6,714 bases of DNA. It comes from Oscillospiraceae bacterium (GTDB taxonomy: Bacteria; Bacillota; Clostridia; Oscillospirales; Oscillospiraceae). The stretch lies in NCBI GenBank assembly GCA_029065305.1, contig JAIEIQ010000102.1, forward strand, positions 1 to 6,714. The letters run 5' to 3'. The notes beneath the pieces are model-generated. The model had not been told where the DNA came from. It did not search any database and saw only the letters and a list, made by a program, of their open reading frames with translations. This document shows, one piece after another, positions 6,423-6,714 of the stretch. Position numbers and translations under genes: made by a program. Each line of letters begins with the position of its first letter. The stretch's first letter is position 1.

Positions 6423-6714
6423 GAAGCGCCGGGGGGGGGGGCTGGCGCGGCGGCCGTCAGGGACAGGACGGAAAGTTTTTATGGGGGAATAAGGGGAGTC
6501 CCTGCGGAAAAGCCCAATATTGTGAAAAAAACACGATTGTCAAATCGTGTCAGACTGTCGATAAAGTGATTTTCGCAAAGAAAACCACATCAAAAATGTT
6601 TCAAATGCAGTTACTCTGCTAAATGAAGGATTTTGGCCTTCAATGTCCTTATTTCAAATCCGCATTGAAGAAATTTCACTTATTTTCCGATTATATATAA
6701 TGTTTTTTGCGGTC
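6423..6714. other. AT-rich intergenic stretch without recognisable gene
   Basis: These 292 bases begin with a GC-rich patch, including a run of 11 G (6431-6441), and then turn clearly AT-rich from about 6500. I find no convincing reading frame: the open frame crossing 6423-6622 on the plus strand has Gly/Arg-rich shadow composition. The stretch holds a minus-strand terminator (6525-6550), an 8-bp inverted repeat CTTCAATG/CATTGAAG (6638-6645 and 6663-6670) and a TATAAT hexamer (6696-6701) without a good -35 box. Confidence 0.6.
6525..6550 (-). terminator. Intrinsic terminator reading leftward
   Basis: On the minus strand ACACGATT (6550-6543), loop TGAC and AATCGTGT (6538-6531) form a perfect 8-bp stem followed by seven T (6531-6525, the first shared with the stem). 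On the plus strand the hairpin has no T run after it. It implies a leftward transcript from the right of, or within, the last 160 bases of the window; no coding frame for it is visible here. Confidence 0.6.

Noticed and set aside
6426..6480. Possible terminator of the deacetylase-like gene (GCGCC/GGCGC around the G run, or CCGTC/GACGG at 6454-6471 before T5)
   Set aside because: Stems of only five base pairs, loops of 8 to 13 bases, and the T run is separated from the second stem by four bases; too weak to call.
6218..6622. Plus-strand frame of 134 codons running past the deacetylase-like stop
   Set aside because: Gly/Arg-rich out-of-frame translation that runs through the G11 run into AT-rich DNA; no ribosome binding site and no protein-like pattern.
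6665..6701. Promoter with TATAAT at 6696-6701
   Set aside because: TTGAAG at 6665-6670 is 25 bp away and no hexamer near the proper spacing resembles a -35 box; AT-rich DNA yields TATAAT by chance.

Overview
The window looks like a stretch of chromosome from a GC-rich Clostridia member, most like the Oscillospiraceae (Flavonifractor/Pseudoflavonifractor type). This is inferred from GC-rich codon choice, strong AGGAGG-type ribosome binding sites, the form of the EF-Tu protein, and an FtsEX plus peptidoglycan-hydrolase operon of Gram-positive layout. No database search was possible.

Layout. (1) 1-963: the 3' four-fifths of tuf (EF-Tu), closed by a strong intrinsic terminator (983-1015). (2) 1016-1887, minus strand: a convergent two-gene operon of a polytopic membrane protein with stacked GFLGF/FFGFF motifs (DUF3796-like) and, coupled by a TAATG overlap, a 66-residue Cro/C1-type HTH regulator. 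Its promoter is near consensus (TTGACA-17-TATATT) and lies among three copies of a 12-bp near-palindrome (GATAAATATATC) that start 21 and 42 bp apart. One copy covers the -10 box, so autoregulation is the natural reading. (3) 2070-4966, plus strand: a division operon of ftsE, ftsX (ATGA overlap) and a secreted coiled-coil M23 endopeptidase, with its own promoter candidate and a 21-bp-stem terminator (4975-5020) that can work in both directions.

(4) 5036-6422 looks rearranged. A short minus-strand reading frame (5036-5131), which reads like the 3' end of a gene converging on the shared terminator, runs directly into a plus-strand polysaccharide-deacetylase-like frame whose N-terminus, including the first catalytic motif, is missing. 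The first ATG of that frame lies inside the antisense remnant and has no ribosome binding site. The simplest reading is a deletion or insertion junction near 5131-5142 that truncated two genes; an assembly join is the alternative. (5) 6423-6714: an 11-G run, then AT-rich DNA without a recognisable gene, holding a clear minus-strand intrinsic terminator and an 8-bp inverted repeat.

How the genes work together. FtsE (ATPase) and FtsX (membrane protein with a large external loop) are expected to gate the secreted coiled-coil hydrolase at the septum. Unlike E. coli EnvC, whose LytM domain is degenerate and only activates amidases, this partner keeps all zinc and catalytic residues of M23 enzymes and probably cuts peptidoglycan itself. 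The HTH/membrane-protein pair is a separate small regulatory unit of unknown trigger. No mobile element, CRISPR array, tRNA or rRNA was seen.
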